From Deltaproteobacteria bacterium (GTDB lineage Bacteria; Desulfobacterota; Anaeroferrophillalia; Anaeroferrophillales; Tharpellaceae), in assembly GCA_030640695.1 (NCBI GenBank), contig DAOWIX010000069.1, forward strand, positions 1-16,098: 16,098 nt of DNA. The letters run 5' to 3'. Both the position numbers and the translations under genes were made by a program. Shown in pieces: positions 1 through 7,096 of the stretch; within the stretch, counting starts at the first letter, position 1, and every line of letters begins with the position of its first letter. The notes below the pieces were generated by a model. That model made no database searches. It was not told the origin of the DNA and was given only the letters and a program-made list of their open reading frames with translations.

Positions 1-2
1 AT

Positions 3-77
3 TATGAGCTGGTGTCGGCCTACTCCGAACTGCTCTGCCTGAACAATTGCAACCCGGCAAATAATAAAGCAAACTGA
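3..77 (+). CDS. 3' end of an unidentified gene (partial)
   Basis: An open frame enters from the left window edge and ends at TGA 75-77. Only 24 residues are visible, ending in a tail with two cysteines (LCLNNCNPANNKAN). There is too little to name a family, and a frame this short can be open by chance. It is listed because nothing else explains the first 80 bases and the frame is already open at the edge. Confidence 0.25.
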   Translation, partial: YELVSAYSELLCLNNCNPANNKAN

Positions 78-84
78 AACATAA

Positions 85-276
85 AAGAAAAGGTCTGCCT
101 CGACAATTAGCTTAAAATTCGAAGAGATTGAAAAACCGGTGACGGGCGCGGCTTTTTATGGTCAGGATGCCCATTATCTTAGGGATCGATCCTATAGCAA
201 ACTCGACGCTTCCGGCAATGCGCTTTCCGATGCTGCTGAGGTTTGGTCAATGGTACGTGACAAGGAAAAATCATGA
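85..276 (+). pseudogene. Remnant of a DUF1566 (Lcl_C)-type protein
   Basis: The frame from 85 to the TGA at 274-276 is preceded by an in-frame stop (82-84) and has no credible start codon. It reads VTGAAFYGQDAHYL, then SYSKLDASGNALSDA, then WSMVRD. From memory this resembles the N-terminal part of DUF1566/Lcl_C proteins, which typically continue 'VRDNVTGLIWE'. Here the reading departs from that pattern right after VRD and stops within a few codons, so the domain body is missing. The stop overlaps the ATG of the beta-barrel gene in an ATGA. It is most likely a decayed or recombined gene fragment. The family match is from memory and was not searched. Confidence 0.45.
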
Positions 277-935
277 AACCTTCAGATAAATTCACCACAA
301 AAATTGTTATCATAGCTATCTTCCTGCTGATCAACCTGGCTTTGCCATTTTCCGTCGTTGCAGAGGATAACGGCAGCCAGGCCTCTGCAAGCAGGTTTTC
401 TTTTGGTCTCAGCGCCTCGGTCTCCCCCTTCCTCTCCGGCAACGCCGGAAAAGGCGACAACGCTCCCGATTATGATGATCTCTTCAAAAGCGGTCACGGC
501 ATCGCTCTGGAGACTGAATACAAACTCTGCGACCATGCCGCGCTTATCGGCGGCATCGGTTACGAGAAATTCTCCGGCCGAAAATACCAGGGATTCAAGT
601 TTGACGACCTTGAAATCGTCCCGATCTATATAGGCTGCCGCCTGCAACCGTTGCCTACAAGCCCGGTAAACCCCTTTTTCCGATTTTGTCTGGGCAGTGC
701 CCACATCTCCGCTGTCGATCTCAAATGGAACTCAATCAGAGCCACCTACTGGGACTCCTCGTGGGTATTTTTCGGTAGCGCCGGAACCGGTATCGATTAC
801 CAGGTAAGCAACTGGCGTTTCTCGATCGGAGTTGACTTGCGCTATGTCGGCGCTCCAGAAAACAATCTCAAAGCCGCCGATGCCGATTCCTGCTGGATGA
901 TTCCGATCAACCTGGGAATCAGCTACACGTTCTAA
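273..935 (+). CDS. Outer-membrane beta-barrel protein
   Basis: This 220-aa protein has an N-terminal signal peptide: lysines at 2, 6 and 10, a hydrophobic core (IVIIAIFLLINLALPF), and a likely cleavage after VVA near residue 30. The mature part has alternating polar and hydrophobic stretches rich in Gly, Tyr, Phe and Trp. It ends in GISYTF, and the terminal aromatic residue is the usual signal for insertion by the BAM machinery. Size and pattern fit the 8-stranded OmpA/OmpW-like barrel superfamily (OMP_b-brl). The start is supported by AAGGAA just upstream (263-268) and by the signal peptide. Three cysteines lie in the mature part (CDHA, GCRL, FCLG) and a fourth near the end. It sits alone, and its start overlaps the stop of the upstream remnant. 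No ligand or role can be read from the sequence. Confidence 0.75.
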   Translation: MKPSDKFTTKIVIIAIFLLINLALPFSVVAEDNGSQASASRFSFGLSASVSPFLSGNAGKGDNAPDYDDLFKSGHGIALETEYKLCDHAALIGGIGYEKFSGRKYQGFKFDDLEIVPIYIGCRLQPLPTSPVNPFFRFCLGSAHISAVDLKWNSIRATYWDSSWVFFGSAGTGIDYQVSNWRFSIGVDLRYVGAPENNLKAADADSCWMIPINLGISYTF

Positions 936-1422
936 TTATATCCATGGGAGTTTATCAACAATCTACTGGAATTGGGGTCATCTATGATAAGTAAAATTTC
1001 ACTTTAGCTTATTGCCACAAATCTCAACTTTTCCGCTAAAACCAAAACAAAAGATTCATCGTAAAATAAGATATTCGCTCACACATCTTAAGTTTGTTGC
1101 AATTGGCAAATATGTGACCTTGCCACCGCCAATGTTAAATTTATGATTTGACAAAAGCAATCGAGTCTGACCCTAACGCCTTTTGATTTCATGGCGGAAA
1201 CAATTAGTATTTTTTTCACATAATCCCCAATAATATCGGATAAAGCTTTAATCTCACAACGTTAGGAGAGTCAACAGCTCCCGGCAACCCGAATTATAGA
1301 GTGTAATGTATAATATATTTATACATTCAAGTGAAATAAAGCGAATCGCCCTTCCCCCGATCATTACATAAAAATGTGTAAATTCAATAGGTTACGTAAT
1401 TAAATGGAATTTACTGCCGCGC
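936..1422 (+). other. AT-rich intergenic spacer, no gene found
   Basis: No frame with a plausible start and codon pattern was found on either strand. The spacer holds a perfect 9-bp inverted repeat AATGTATAA/TTATACATT (1305-1313 and 1319-1327, 5-nt loop). It also holds TTAC/GTAA half-sites (around 1365-1382 and 1392-1399), a short CGCC/GGCG hairpin (1177-1196), and an imperfect inverted pair GAGTCTGACCCTAACG (1163-1178) against CGTTAGGAGAGTC (1260-1272). The last could be a degenerate palindromic repeat. The symmetric sites nearest the sigma-54 promoter could bind its activator, which is inference. Confidence 0.4.
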
Positions 1423-1438
1423 TGGCACGCTCCATGCA
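1423..1438 (+). promoter_or_regulatory. Sigma-54 (RpoN) promoter, -24/-12
   Basis: TGGCAC-N5-ATGCA matches the sigma-54 consensus TGGCAC-N5-TTGCA in all but one base. The GG (1424-1425) and GC (1436-1437) are separated by exactly 10 nt, as required. The predicted transcription start near 1449 leaves a leader of about 65 nt before the first small protein at 1514. Such promoters need an enhancer-binding activator protein bound upstream. None is encoded in the window. Confidence 0.75.
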
Positions 1439-1513
1439 AATGTGTATGCTGTATAAAGAATATATAACGAAAAAGACATTAAAGTCTTTTGATAAAGCAC
1501 GGAGGTGAGAAAA

Positions 1514-1744
1514 ATGAAGAACACATTACGTATCGTCACACTAATGACCGTCCTGTATGCAAATTCGGCTTTTGCCGCGACCGGCACCGAGACTGCCGGG
1601 TTCAGCCTGATCGGATGGATTTTTCTCGGATTTTTGGCTGTCATCGTTACCTTCCAATTTGTCCCTGCCCTGATAATGTTAGGCTCCATGATGGTAGGCA
1701 TTTTCGGAAAGGCGAAGGATCATCAGGAAGTTACGAACAACTGA
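1514..1744 (+). CDS. Small secreted/membrane protein A (76 aa)
   Basis: This protein has 76 residues. The ATG at 1514 is preceded by a perfect GGAGG (1501-1505) at 8-nt spacing. A GTG at 1505 would overlap that ribosome site, so I rejected it. Residues 1-21 form a clear signal peptide ending ANSAFA. A Gly/Thr-rich linker and one long hydrophobic stretch (about 31-64) containing FQFVPALIML follow, then a short charged tail (KAKDHQEVTNN). It is a paralog of the next gene: both share the Q-[FL]-V-P-A-L motif and overall layout. It is first behind the sigma-54 promoter. I believe similar small proteins occur in Geobacter relatives, but no function is known to me. Confidence 0.75.
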   Translation: MKNTLRIVTLMTVLYANSAFAATGTETAGFSLIGWIFLGFLAVIVTFQFVPALIMLGSMMVGIFGKAKDHQEVTNN

Positions 1745-1821
1745 AAAAACAATATACGCCTGATGGGATAAAGTACCTAAGGTCTTTAGCTAAAGGGCAA
1801 AAAAGAAAAGGAGAGTTTATA

Positions 1822-2043
1822 ATGAAAACGGCTATCTCAACAATCTATTTGGTTCTGGCAGTTATTAGCCCGGCATTTGCCGCGGATGTGGTAGTTTACA
1901 AAAGTGGGATTCTCGTTAGCCTCTTTGTCGGTGTCTGTGCGCTGGTCGTTGTCTCCCAACTGGTTCCGGCTCTTATGCTGATAGCAGGATTCATTAAGGG
2001 AGCTGTGGTATCAAAGACCCCTGCAACCGAATCCACGCGGTGA
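1822..2043 (+). CDS. Small secreted/membrane protein B (73 aa)
   Basis: This 73-residue protein starts at the ATG at 1822, with AAGGAGAG (1807-1813) 8 nt upstream. The signal peptide (about 1-20) ends SPAFA. Next come ADVVVYKSGI and a hydrophobic stretch of about 30 residues holding SQLVPALMLIAGFIKG, then a polar tail ending ATESTR. It lies 77 nt after protein A in the same direction and shares its architecture, so the pair looks like a tandem duplication transcribed from the sigma-54 promoter. The terminator at 2113-2153 closes the unit. The function is unknown. The shape suggests an inner-membrane small protein that oligomerises or modulates a partner, which is inference. Confidence 0.72.
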   Translation: MKTAISTIYLVLAVISPAFAADVVVYKSGILVSLFVGVCALVVVSQLVPALMLIAGFIKGAVVSKTPATESTR

Positions 2044-2112
2044 GGGAATTAACACCATAGGCTTGCACGCCGAGGGCTCTTCCCTGGAGGCGTAAAAAAA
2101 TCCAGGATATCT

Positions 2113-2153
2113 AAAAATGTCATTCCGGTTTTCACCGGGATGACATTTTTTTT
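2113..2153 (+). terminator. Rho-independent terminator of the small-protein operon
   Basis: A 16-bp stem (2113-2128 with 2135-2150, one G:T pair) has a CCGGT/ACCGG tip around a TTTC loop and runs straight into T8. The flanking A-run makes it potentially bidirectional. A weaker hairpin (ACGCC 2067-2071 with GGCGT 2089-2093, inner AGGG/CCCT) lies just after the stop of protein B. Confidence 0.85.
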
Positions 2154-2199
2154 GAGGGCGAAGCAATGTTCGCTGAAACCTTTCTAAGTTACAATGGAT

Positions 2200-2250
2200 A
2201 GGAAGAGAGAAAAAAAGAAGAAAAAGAGAAAAAGGAGAAAAAAGGAAAAA
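2200..2250 (+). repeat. 51-nt homopurine low-complexity tract
   Basis: Every base from 2200 to 2250 is A or G, mostly short A-runs separated by G or GG. The next bases are pyrimidine-rich (CCCCCTTCCCC, from 2257). It lies between the terminator and trkH and has no coding signal. It could affect DNA structure or simply be slippage-prone filler. Confidence 0.6.
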
Positions 2251-2290
2251 CAAGAGCCCCCTTCCCCACCAATATTGTTCTTGTCAGGGC

Positions 2291-2296
2291 TATAAT
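2291..2296 (+). promoter_or_regulatory. Possible -10 box for the trkH-trkA unit
   Basis: A perfect TATAAT lies 80 nt upstream of the trkH start, after a terminator and a low-complexity tract. No good -35 box is found at 16-18 nt spacing, so it would need an activator or another sigma factor. It is plausible only from its position. Confidence 0.3.
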
Positions 2297-2375
2297 CATC
2301 AGGTATAAACTAAGGGTACCGAGAAAAATTGTCTTTTTGCCCGATTAACCAGCCCAAACAATAAACAGTTTCCTC

Positions 2376-3875
2376 ATGATAAAAAAGCTTGTCGCCAGCC
2401 TGACAATTTTGAACTACCTGGGTTCGCTGCTGTTTATCTTCGGCTTTGCCATGATGTTTCCGGCCCTGATCCACATTTTCTTCCCCGGACCGGAAGTATC
2501 GGCCCGTATTATTGCCGCCTTCGTGGTTCCCGGAATACTGATAAGCGCCCTTGGCATGATCTTGACACGACGCTTGCCAGACAAAGTTCCCAACATTCAA
2601 GACGGAATGATCATTACAGCTCTGGCCTGGATTGTAGTCTCTGTGGCCAGCACCATTCCCCTATATATCTTGCTGGATCACTCTTTTATCGATAATTTTT
2701 TTGAAGCCACCAGCGGAATTACGGCTTCCGGATTGACGATTTTCACCGGTCTTGACGAAATGCCACCGGCAGTGCTGTTCTGGCGCTCATTTATGCAGTG
2801 GATCGGCGGCATCGGGATTTTGACCTTTTTTCTGGCTGTCAGCTTTCGTGGCGGCAGTGCGGCGGCCACCCTATTCAGTGCCGAAGGCCATAAGATTCAG
2901 AGCAGCCGACCGGTACCTGGCATCTTCAATACGGTCAAAATCATCTGGACCATCTATGGCAGCATGACCGTGGTTGCCTTTCTGCTCCTCTACATGGAGG
3001 GAATGACTCTCTTTGATGCCATAAATCACACCCTAACCCTGGTTTCAACCGGCGGTTTTTCAACTCACGACGCCTCAATCGCTTATTTTAGTGACTTCAA
3101 ATATGGTGCCCTAATCGAATACACCATGATCTTTTTCATGATCATGGGAGGTACTAATTTCCTCCTCCACTACAAGGTCAGCACCGGTAACTGGCAGGCC
3201 CTGTACAAGGATTTCGAAATGCGGCTCTTTTGGTTTATCATCTTCTCATCAATTATCCTGATCGGGGTCGATATCTACATCTCCCATGGACAAAAATTAA
3301 TCTCATCATGGTCGACTTTTCATCTCCATTTTCGAACCACTCTTTTTCAGACCATCTCGGTTATCACCAGTACCGGTTATGCGACTCGCAATCTCAACGA
3401 CCCCTACTACCCAGCCCTGGCCAAACAGGTATTCCTGCTCCTGATGTTTGTCGGCGGCTGTATCGGGTCGACGGCAGGGGGTTTTAAAGTACTACGTTTA
3501 GGGGTCCTCTGGCAGACCTTGGTCAGCGAGATCAAACGACTCTCATTACCACCCAAAGCCGTTATCCCTCTGGTTATTCAGGAAAAAATCATCTCCCCCC
3601 TGGAAGTCAGACGCATCTGTGCCCTGCTTTTTGCCTGGATCAGTCTGATCTGGGTAGGCACTTCGCTGACCCTGGCCTGCACCGATCTTGATGTGAGCGA
3701 GGCCCTCTCCGGCATGCTCTCAGCGGTCAGCAATATGGGACCATTCTTTTTTTCAACTGAAGAGCTGGCGGCCTTTCCCGCAGTTGTTAAACTCTGCTAT
3801 ATTTTCGGCATGCTGGCCGGACGCCTGGAGGTGCTACCAATTTTCGTCCTCTGTGCCCGTCTCGCCAGAAGGTAA
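2376..3875 (+). CDS. trkH: TrkH/KtrB-type potassium channel subunit
   Basis: This 499-aa integral membrane protein is of the usual TrkH length. The fold is four repeats of helix, pore loop, helix. The four selectivity-filter loops, each with the conserved central glycine, can be read: TSGITASG (112-119), STGGFS (224-229), TSTGYAT (331-337) and SNMGPF (452-457). The gating-loop region GSTAGGFK (364-371) and the closing GRLEVLPIF (482-490) are also typical. It forms the K+-conducting dimer in the inner membrane and is regulated by the cytoplasmic RCK protein encoded 23 nt downstream. The ATG at 2376 gives the expected N-terminal helix, but no good Shine-Dalgarno precedes it. The choice between TrkH and KtrB naming rests on length and is not certain. 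Confidence 0.9.
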   Translation: MIKKLVASLTILNYLGSLLFIFGFAMMFPALIHIFFPGPEVSARIIAAFVVPGILISALGMILTRRLPDKVPNIQDGMIITALAWIVVSVASTIPLYILLDHSFIDNFFEATSGITASGLTIFTGLDEMPPAVLFWRSFMQWIGGIGILTFFLAVSFRGGSAAATLFSAEGHKIQSSRPVPGIFNTVKIIWTIYGSMTVVAFLLLYMEGMTLFDAINHTLTLVSTGGFSTHDASIAYFSDFKYGALIEYTMIFFMIMGGTNFLLHYKVSTGNWQALYKDFEMRLFWFIIFSSIILIGVDIYISHGQKLISSWSTFHLHFRTTLFQTISVITSTGYATRNLNDPYYPALAKQVFLLLMFVGGCIGSTAGGFKVLRLGVLWQTLVSEIKRLSLPPKAVIPLVIQEKIISPLEVRRICALLFAWISLIWVGTSLTLACTDLDVSEALSGMLSAVSNMGPFFFSTEELAAFPAVVKLCYIFGMLAGRLEVLPIFVLCARLARR

Positions 3876-3898
3876 ACCAACAGATAAGGAGATAAATC

Positions 3899-4567
3899 AT
3901 GTATGTTGTTATTGCTGGAGGCGGCGTCGGCGGAGCCCATGTCGGACAGATGTTGGCCAACCGCAAAGATGATGTAGTTATCATAGAACAGGATCAAGCC
4001 CGCTGCGAAAAATTGTACGCTGAGACCGGTATTATCACAATCAACGGTGGGGCAACCGACATCCTCACCTTAAAGGAAGCCGGTATCGAAAGAGCTGATG
4101 TCGCCATCGGCACCCTCTATAAAGACAGTGACAACTTGGCCTTTTCCCTGCTGGCCCACAGTCTCGGAGTTCCCAAAATCATGGCAAAAATGCGCCATCC
4201 CGATTACGCTGAAGCCTACCGTTTTGCCGGGGTTACAACAATCTGCAACATGATTGAACTCTTCCAGAACAAGATCATAATGGAACTCGAAAACCCCAAC
4301 ATCCAGATCATCTCCCAACTTAGAGGGGATACCTTACTGATAATGGCCAAGTATCCCGGCAACGGCCCGGTTGACGGCATCAGCATTGTCGATCTCGCAC
4401 AGATCCATGCCTTTGCCCACAACTGTGTCTTTGCTGGTATCCTTAACGAAAAAACCGGTAAGATCATAATGCCCAGGGGGCATGACCTGGTATTTCCCGA
4501 CGACAAACTCTTTCTCGTCGTCAACCGCCAGCAGATACCGGGGATATCTCACTACCTGAAAGCCTAG
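3899..4567 (+). CDS. trkA: TrkA/KtrA-type regulatory subunit (RCK)
   Basis: This 222-aa cytoplasmic protein is a single RCK unit, like KtrA or one half of E. coli TrkA. The N-terminal Rossmann domain starts MYVVIAGGGVGG (glycines at 7-9, 11 and 12) with an acidic EQD after strand 2, the usual nucleotide-binding layout. An RCK_C domain occupies roughly residues 140-222. It binds NAD(H) or ATP/ADP and opens or closes the TrkH channel as an octameric ring. AAGGAGAT lies 8 nt before the ATG, and the short gap after trkH marks an operon. The window holds no second RCK gene. The glycine motif GGGVGG differs slightly from the common GxGxxG but keeps the spacing. Confidence 0.9.
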   Translation: MYVVIAGGGVGGAHVGQMLANRKDDVVIIEQDQARCEKLYAETGIITINGGATDILTLKEAGIERADVAIGTLYKDSDNLAFSLLAHSLGVPKIMAKMRHPDYAEAYRFAGVTTICNMIELFQNKIIMELENPNIQIISQLRGDTLLIMAKYPGNGPVDGISIVDLAQIHAFAHNCVFAGILNEKTGKIIMPRGHDLVFPDDKLFLVVNRQQIPGISHYLKA

Positions 4568-4729
4568 GAGCCGCCTTTGGGGTCAATGGTCAGTGAAAAC
4601 CAAACTTTAATTTAAATAGCCAACAAAGGTTCTCCACTAAAAATCAGAATTATTTTATTCTTGCACGACTTTCTCCTTGCAATTTAGTATTTTTTGGAGT
4701 ATAGGCCGCGTGCTTCTCCGATCCCTGAA

Positions 4730-4778
4730 TGCAAAGATCGGTAAATGCCCGGCCAGCAACAATCTTTGCAGGCCGGCA
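4730..4778 (+). promoter_or_regulatory. Two mutually exclusive hairpins in the fusA leader
   Basis: Hairpin A pairs TGCAAAGAT (4730-4738) perfectly with ATCTTTGCA (4762-4770). Hairpin B pairs CCGGCC (4749-4754) with GGCCGG (4771-4776), and two more pairs can form across a bulged C. Each takes its strands across the other, so both cannot easily form in one molecule. The octamer TTGCAGGC at 4766-4773 is repeated exactly at 4847-4854 in the 3' arm of the downstream terminator. It could therefore pair with the terminator's 5' arm GCCTGC (4831-4836) as an antiterminator. Confidence 0.45.
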
Positions 4779-4824
4779 CCCCGTAACCACTGCAATGAAT
4801 AACCCTTATAGTTTATGGTTAATC

Positions 4825-4867
4825 AAGATCGCCTGCCGTCGCAAGATTGCAGGCGCTCTTTTTTTAT
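4825..4867 (+). terminator. Terminator or attenuator upstream of fusA
   Basis: The stem CGCCTGC (4830-4836) / GCAGGCG (4849-4855) extends past one mismatch by AAGA (4825-4828) / TCTT (4857-4860), with a 12-nt loop, and runs into a T-rich tract to 4865. It sits about 260 nt after trkA and 85 nt before fusA. It may end trkA transcription or act as the fusA attenuator. Confidence 0.65.
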
Positions 4868-4952
4868 TGGAATCAGATTACAGGTGTGATGATTGTGGTC
4901 AAAACGCAAACTCACACGACTATCGACAAAAGAGTAAAAAGGTGAAAAGAAA

Positions 4953-7040
4953 ATGAGCATTGAAATGAACAAAATACGTAATATCGGAATCAGCGCCCAC
5001 ATCGACTCGGGCAAAACCACGCTGACCGAAAGAATTCTATTCTACACCCAGAGGATTCATGCAATCCATGACGTAAAAGGTAAAGATGGCGTAGGCGCCA
5101 CGATGGACTCGATGGAGCTTGAAAAAGAGCGCGGCATTACAATCGCCTCCGCTGCCACTTTCTGCGAATGGGACAATCATGAGATCAACATCATTGACAC
5201 CCCGGGCCATGTTGATTTTACCATTGAAGTAGAACGTTCTCTAAGAGTTCTTGATGGTGCTATTCTGGTTTTATGTTCAGTCGGCGGGGTTCAGTCCCAA
5301 TCAATTACCGTTGATCAGCAGATGAAACGCTATAAAGTTCCCTGTATCGCCTTTATCAATAAATGTGACCGTAGTGGGGCTAACCCGGACAGAGTTGTTG
5401 ATCAATTACGGGAAAAACTGGGGCACAACGCAATTGCCATGCAACTGGCGATCGGCCTGGAAGCGGAGCATCAAGGGGTTGTAGATCTAGCAACCATGAA
5501 AGCCACCTACTTTGATGGTGACAATGGTGATATTTTACGGGTTGAAGAGATTCCGGCAGAGCTCCAGGAACTGGCCGAAGAGAGACGTGAAGCACTTATC
5601 GAAGAGGCCTCCAACTTCTGCGATGAACTCGCCGAGGCTTTCCTTGAAGAGAAAGAGATCAGTGCTGAAATGATCCTGAGCGCCATGCGCAAAGGTGTTC
5701 TGACCCGAACTGTCACTCCGGTTTACATGGGTTCGGCCTATAAAAATAAAGGTGTTCAACCCCTGCTTGACGCATCTATCGCACTTCTGCCCGACCCCTC
5801 TGAAGTCAGCAACACTGCCCTAGATCTTGACAATGAGGAAACTCCGATTGAATTGGGCACCGACAGTAGCGACCCAACCGTGGCCTTAGCCTTTAAACTT
5901 GAAGATGGTCAATACGGCCAGCTAACCTATATCAGGGTCTATCAAGGATCGATCACCAAAGGCGACACCTTGATAAATACACGAACCGGAAAAAAAACAA
6001 AGATCGGCCGTCTGGTACGGATGCATGCCAGCCAGATGGAAGATATCGATAAGATCCCAGCTGGCTATATCGGGGCTCTTTTCGGCATCGACTGCGCTTC
6101 CGGCGACACCTTTACCGACCCCAAATTAAACTATTCGATGACCTCTATGTTCGTCCCCAATCCGGTCATTTCACTGGCCATCATCCCCAAAGACAACAAG
6201 GCTCAGATCAACATGTCCAAAGCCTTGAACCGTTTTTCTAAGGAGGATCCGACATTTCGGACCTTTGTTGATGACGAGACCAACGAGACTATTATCGAAG
6301 GTATGGGTGAACTTCACCTCGAAGTCTACGTCGAACGGATGCGCCGCGAATACAGTGCTGAGGTAACCACCGGCCAACCTCGAGTCGCCTACCGCGAAAC
6401 CATTACAAAACGGGCCGAGTTCAACTACACCCACAAAAAGCAGACTGGTGGTTCCGGTCAGTACGGCCGCGTCGCCGGCTATATGGAACCTTTCAGTGAA
6501 GGTGAATTTGAATTTATCAATAAAGTTACAGGCGGCTCGATTCCAACCCAGTTTATCTCCTCCTGTGAAAAAGGCTTTAAAGCCGGTCTCGTAAAAGGTG
6601 CCCTGATGGAATTTCCAGTCACCGGCATTCGCGTTGAAATCAACGATGGCGCGTCTCATTCCGTTGACTCCTCGGAAATGGCCTTCCAGGCGGCAGCGCG
6701 CGGTGCCTTTCAGGAAGCCTACAAAAAAGCCAAACCGGTTATCCATGAACCGATCATGAAAGTGGTCATTGAAACCCCGACTGAATTTCAGGGTACGGTA
6801 ATGGGAACTATCAATCAACGTCGCGGAACTATCCTTGGAGCTCAGGAAGAGGGCCCGATGTGTGTCGTTGAGAGCCAGGTGCCGTTGGCTGAGATGTTCG
6901 GCTACTCGACCATTTTACGCTCCAGCACTCAAGGCAAAGCTCAATTTACCATGGAATTTGCCAACTACCGCCAGGTGCCCCAGAGTATAACCGAAGAGCT
7001 CCAGAAGAAAAAAGCTGAAGAGGGCAAAGGCGCCGCTTAA
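4953..7040 (+). CDS. fusA: Elongation factor G, mitochondrial-EFG1-like class
   Basis: This 695-aa protein is of full EF-G length. It is the GTPase that drives tRNA-mRNA translocation on the ribosome. G motifs are intact: AHIDSGKT (15-22), the switch I region ending RGITI (60-64), DTPGH (82-86) and NKCD (136-139). Domains II-V follow in order, including GGSGQYGR in domain IV and the C-terminal FGYSTxLRSxTQG block. Several segments match mitochondrial EFG1 rather than standard bacterial EF-G: VKGKDGVGATMDSMELE (41-57), LVLCSVGGVQSQ and ALFGIDCASGDTF. This is the spirochaete/planctomycete/deltaproteobacterial EFG1 type, known as the translocase partner of a separate recycling EFG2. It is not in a str operon (no rpsL, rpsG or tuf adjacent). 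It is followed by the ATPase gene. Confidence 0.95.
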   Translation: MSIEMNKIRNIGISAHIDSGKTTLTERILFYTQRIHAIHDVKGKDGVGATMDSMELEKERGITIASAATFCEWDNHEINIIDTPGHVDFTIEVERSLRVLDGAILVLCSVGGVQSQSITVDQQMKRYKVPCIAFINKCDRSGANPDRVVDQLREKLGHNAIAMQLAIGLEAEHQGVVDLATMKATYFDGDNGDILRVEEIPAELQELAEERREALIEEASNFCDELAEAFLEEKEISAEMILSAMRKGVLTRTVTPVYMGSAYKNKGVQPLLDASIALLPDPSEVSNTALDLDNEETPIELGTDSSDPTVALAFKLEDGQYGQLTYIRVYQGSITKGDTLINTRTGKKTKIGRLVRMHASQMEDIDKIPAGYIGALFGIDCASGDTFTDPKLNYSMTSMFVPNPVISLAIIPKDNKAQINMSKALNRFSKEDPTFRTFVDDETNETIIEGMGELHLEVYVERMRREYSAEVTTGQPRVAYRETITKRAEFNYTHKKQTGGSGQYGRVAGYMEPFSEGEFEFINKVTGGSIPTQFISSCEKGFKAGLVKGALMEFPVTGIRVEINDGASHSVDSSEMAFQAAARGAFQEAYKKAKPVIHEPIMKVVIETPTEFQGTVMGTINQRRGTILGAQEEGPMCVVESQVPLAEMFGYSTILRSSTQGKAQFTMEFANYRQVPQSITEELQKKKAEEGKGAA

Positions 7041-7096
7041 TGTCACTGCAGAATCGTAATGCCCAGATCATCTACCTTAGAGAGAGGAACTTTATA

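Larger units (their letters stand above)
4568..4952 (+). promoter_or_regulatory. Long structured leader region of fusA
   Basis: This 385-nt gene-free stretch separates trkA from fusA. A weak promoter candidate (TTGCAC 4661-4666, TAGTAT 4685-4690, 18-nt spacer) would start transcription near 4697 and give a leader of about 255 nt. The leader carries overlapping hairpins (4730-4778) and a terminator (4825-4867), both listed separately. The start region of fusA (AAGGTG, then ATG at 4953) lies about 85 nt after the terminator. It resembles an attenuator, but no known riboswitch class was recognised. Confidence 0.4.

Noticed and set aside
282..704. A 140-codon - strand frame opposite the beta-barrel gene
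   Set aside because: It contains no recognisable domain or start signal, while the + strand frame has a signal peptide and barrel pattern.
1163..1272. A REP-like or other mobile element with GAGTCTGACCC ends in the long spacer
   Set aside because: The inverted arms match imperfectly with indels and there are no flanking direct repeats. It is too weak to call.
1489..2043. A 184-codon + strand frame covering both small genes
   Set aside because: Its first part overlaps protein A out of frame and has no family sense. Only the last 73 codons, from the ATG at 1822, have a ribosome site and signal peptide.
4730..4778. An H-type pseudoknot from the two overlapping stems
   Set aside because: There is no linker between the two 3' strands, and 10-nt and 7-nt loops would have to span 15 and 9 bp. 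Alternative hairpins are more likely.
4729..4956. A 75-codon + strand frame ending in an ATGA overlap with the fusA start
   Set aside because: It has no ribosome site, runs through the hairpins and terminator, and has no recognisable protein pattern. A leader peptide cannot be fully excluded.
6171..6818. A 215-codon - strand frame opposite fusA
   Set aside because: It lies wholly within the conserved fusA coding sequence. It is a codon-bias shadow with no start signal or family match.
7040..7096. An earlier ATG start for the ATPase overlapping the fusA stop
   Set aside because: The extra 19 residues do not resemble the rest of the protein, and the ATG at 7097 has a good AGAGAGGA site.
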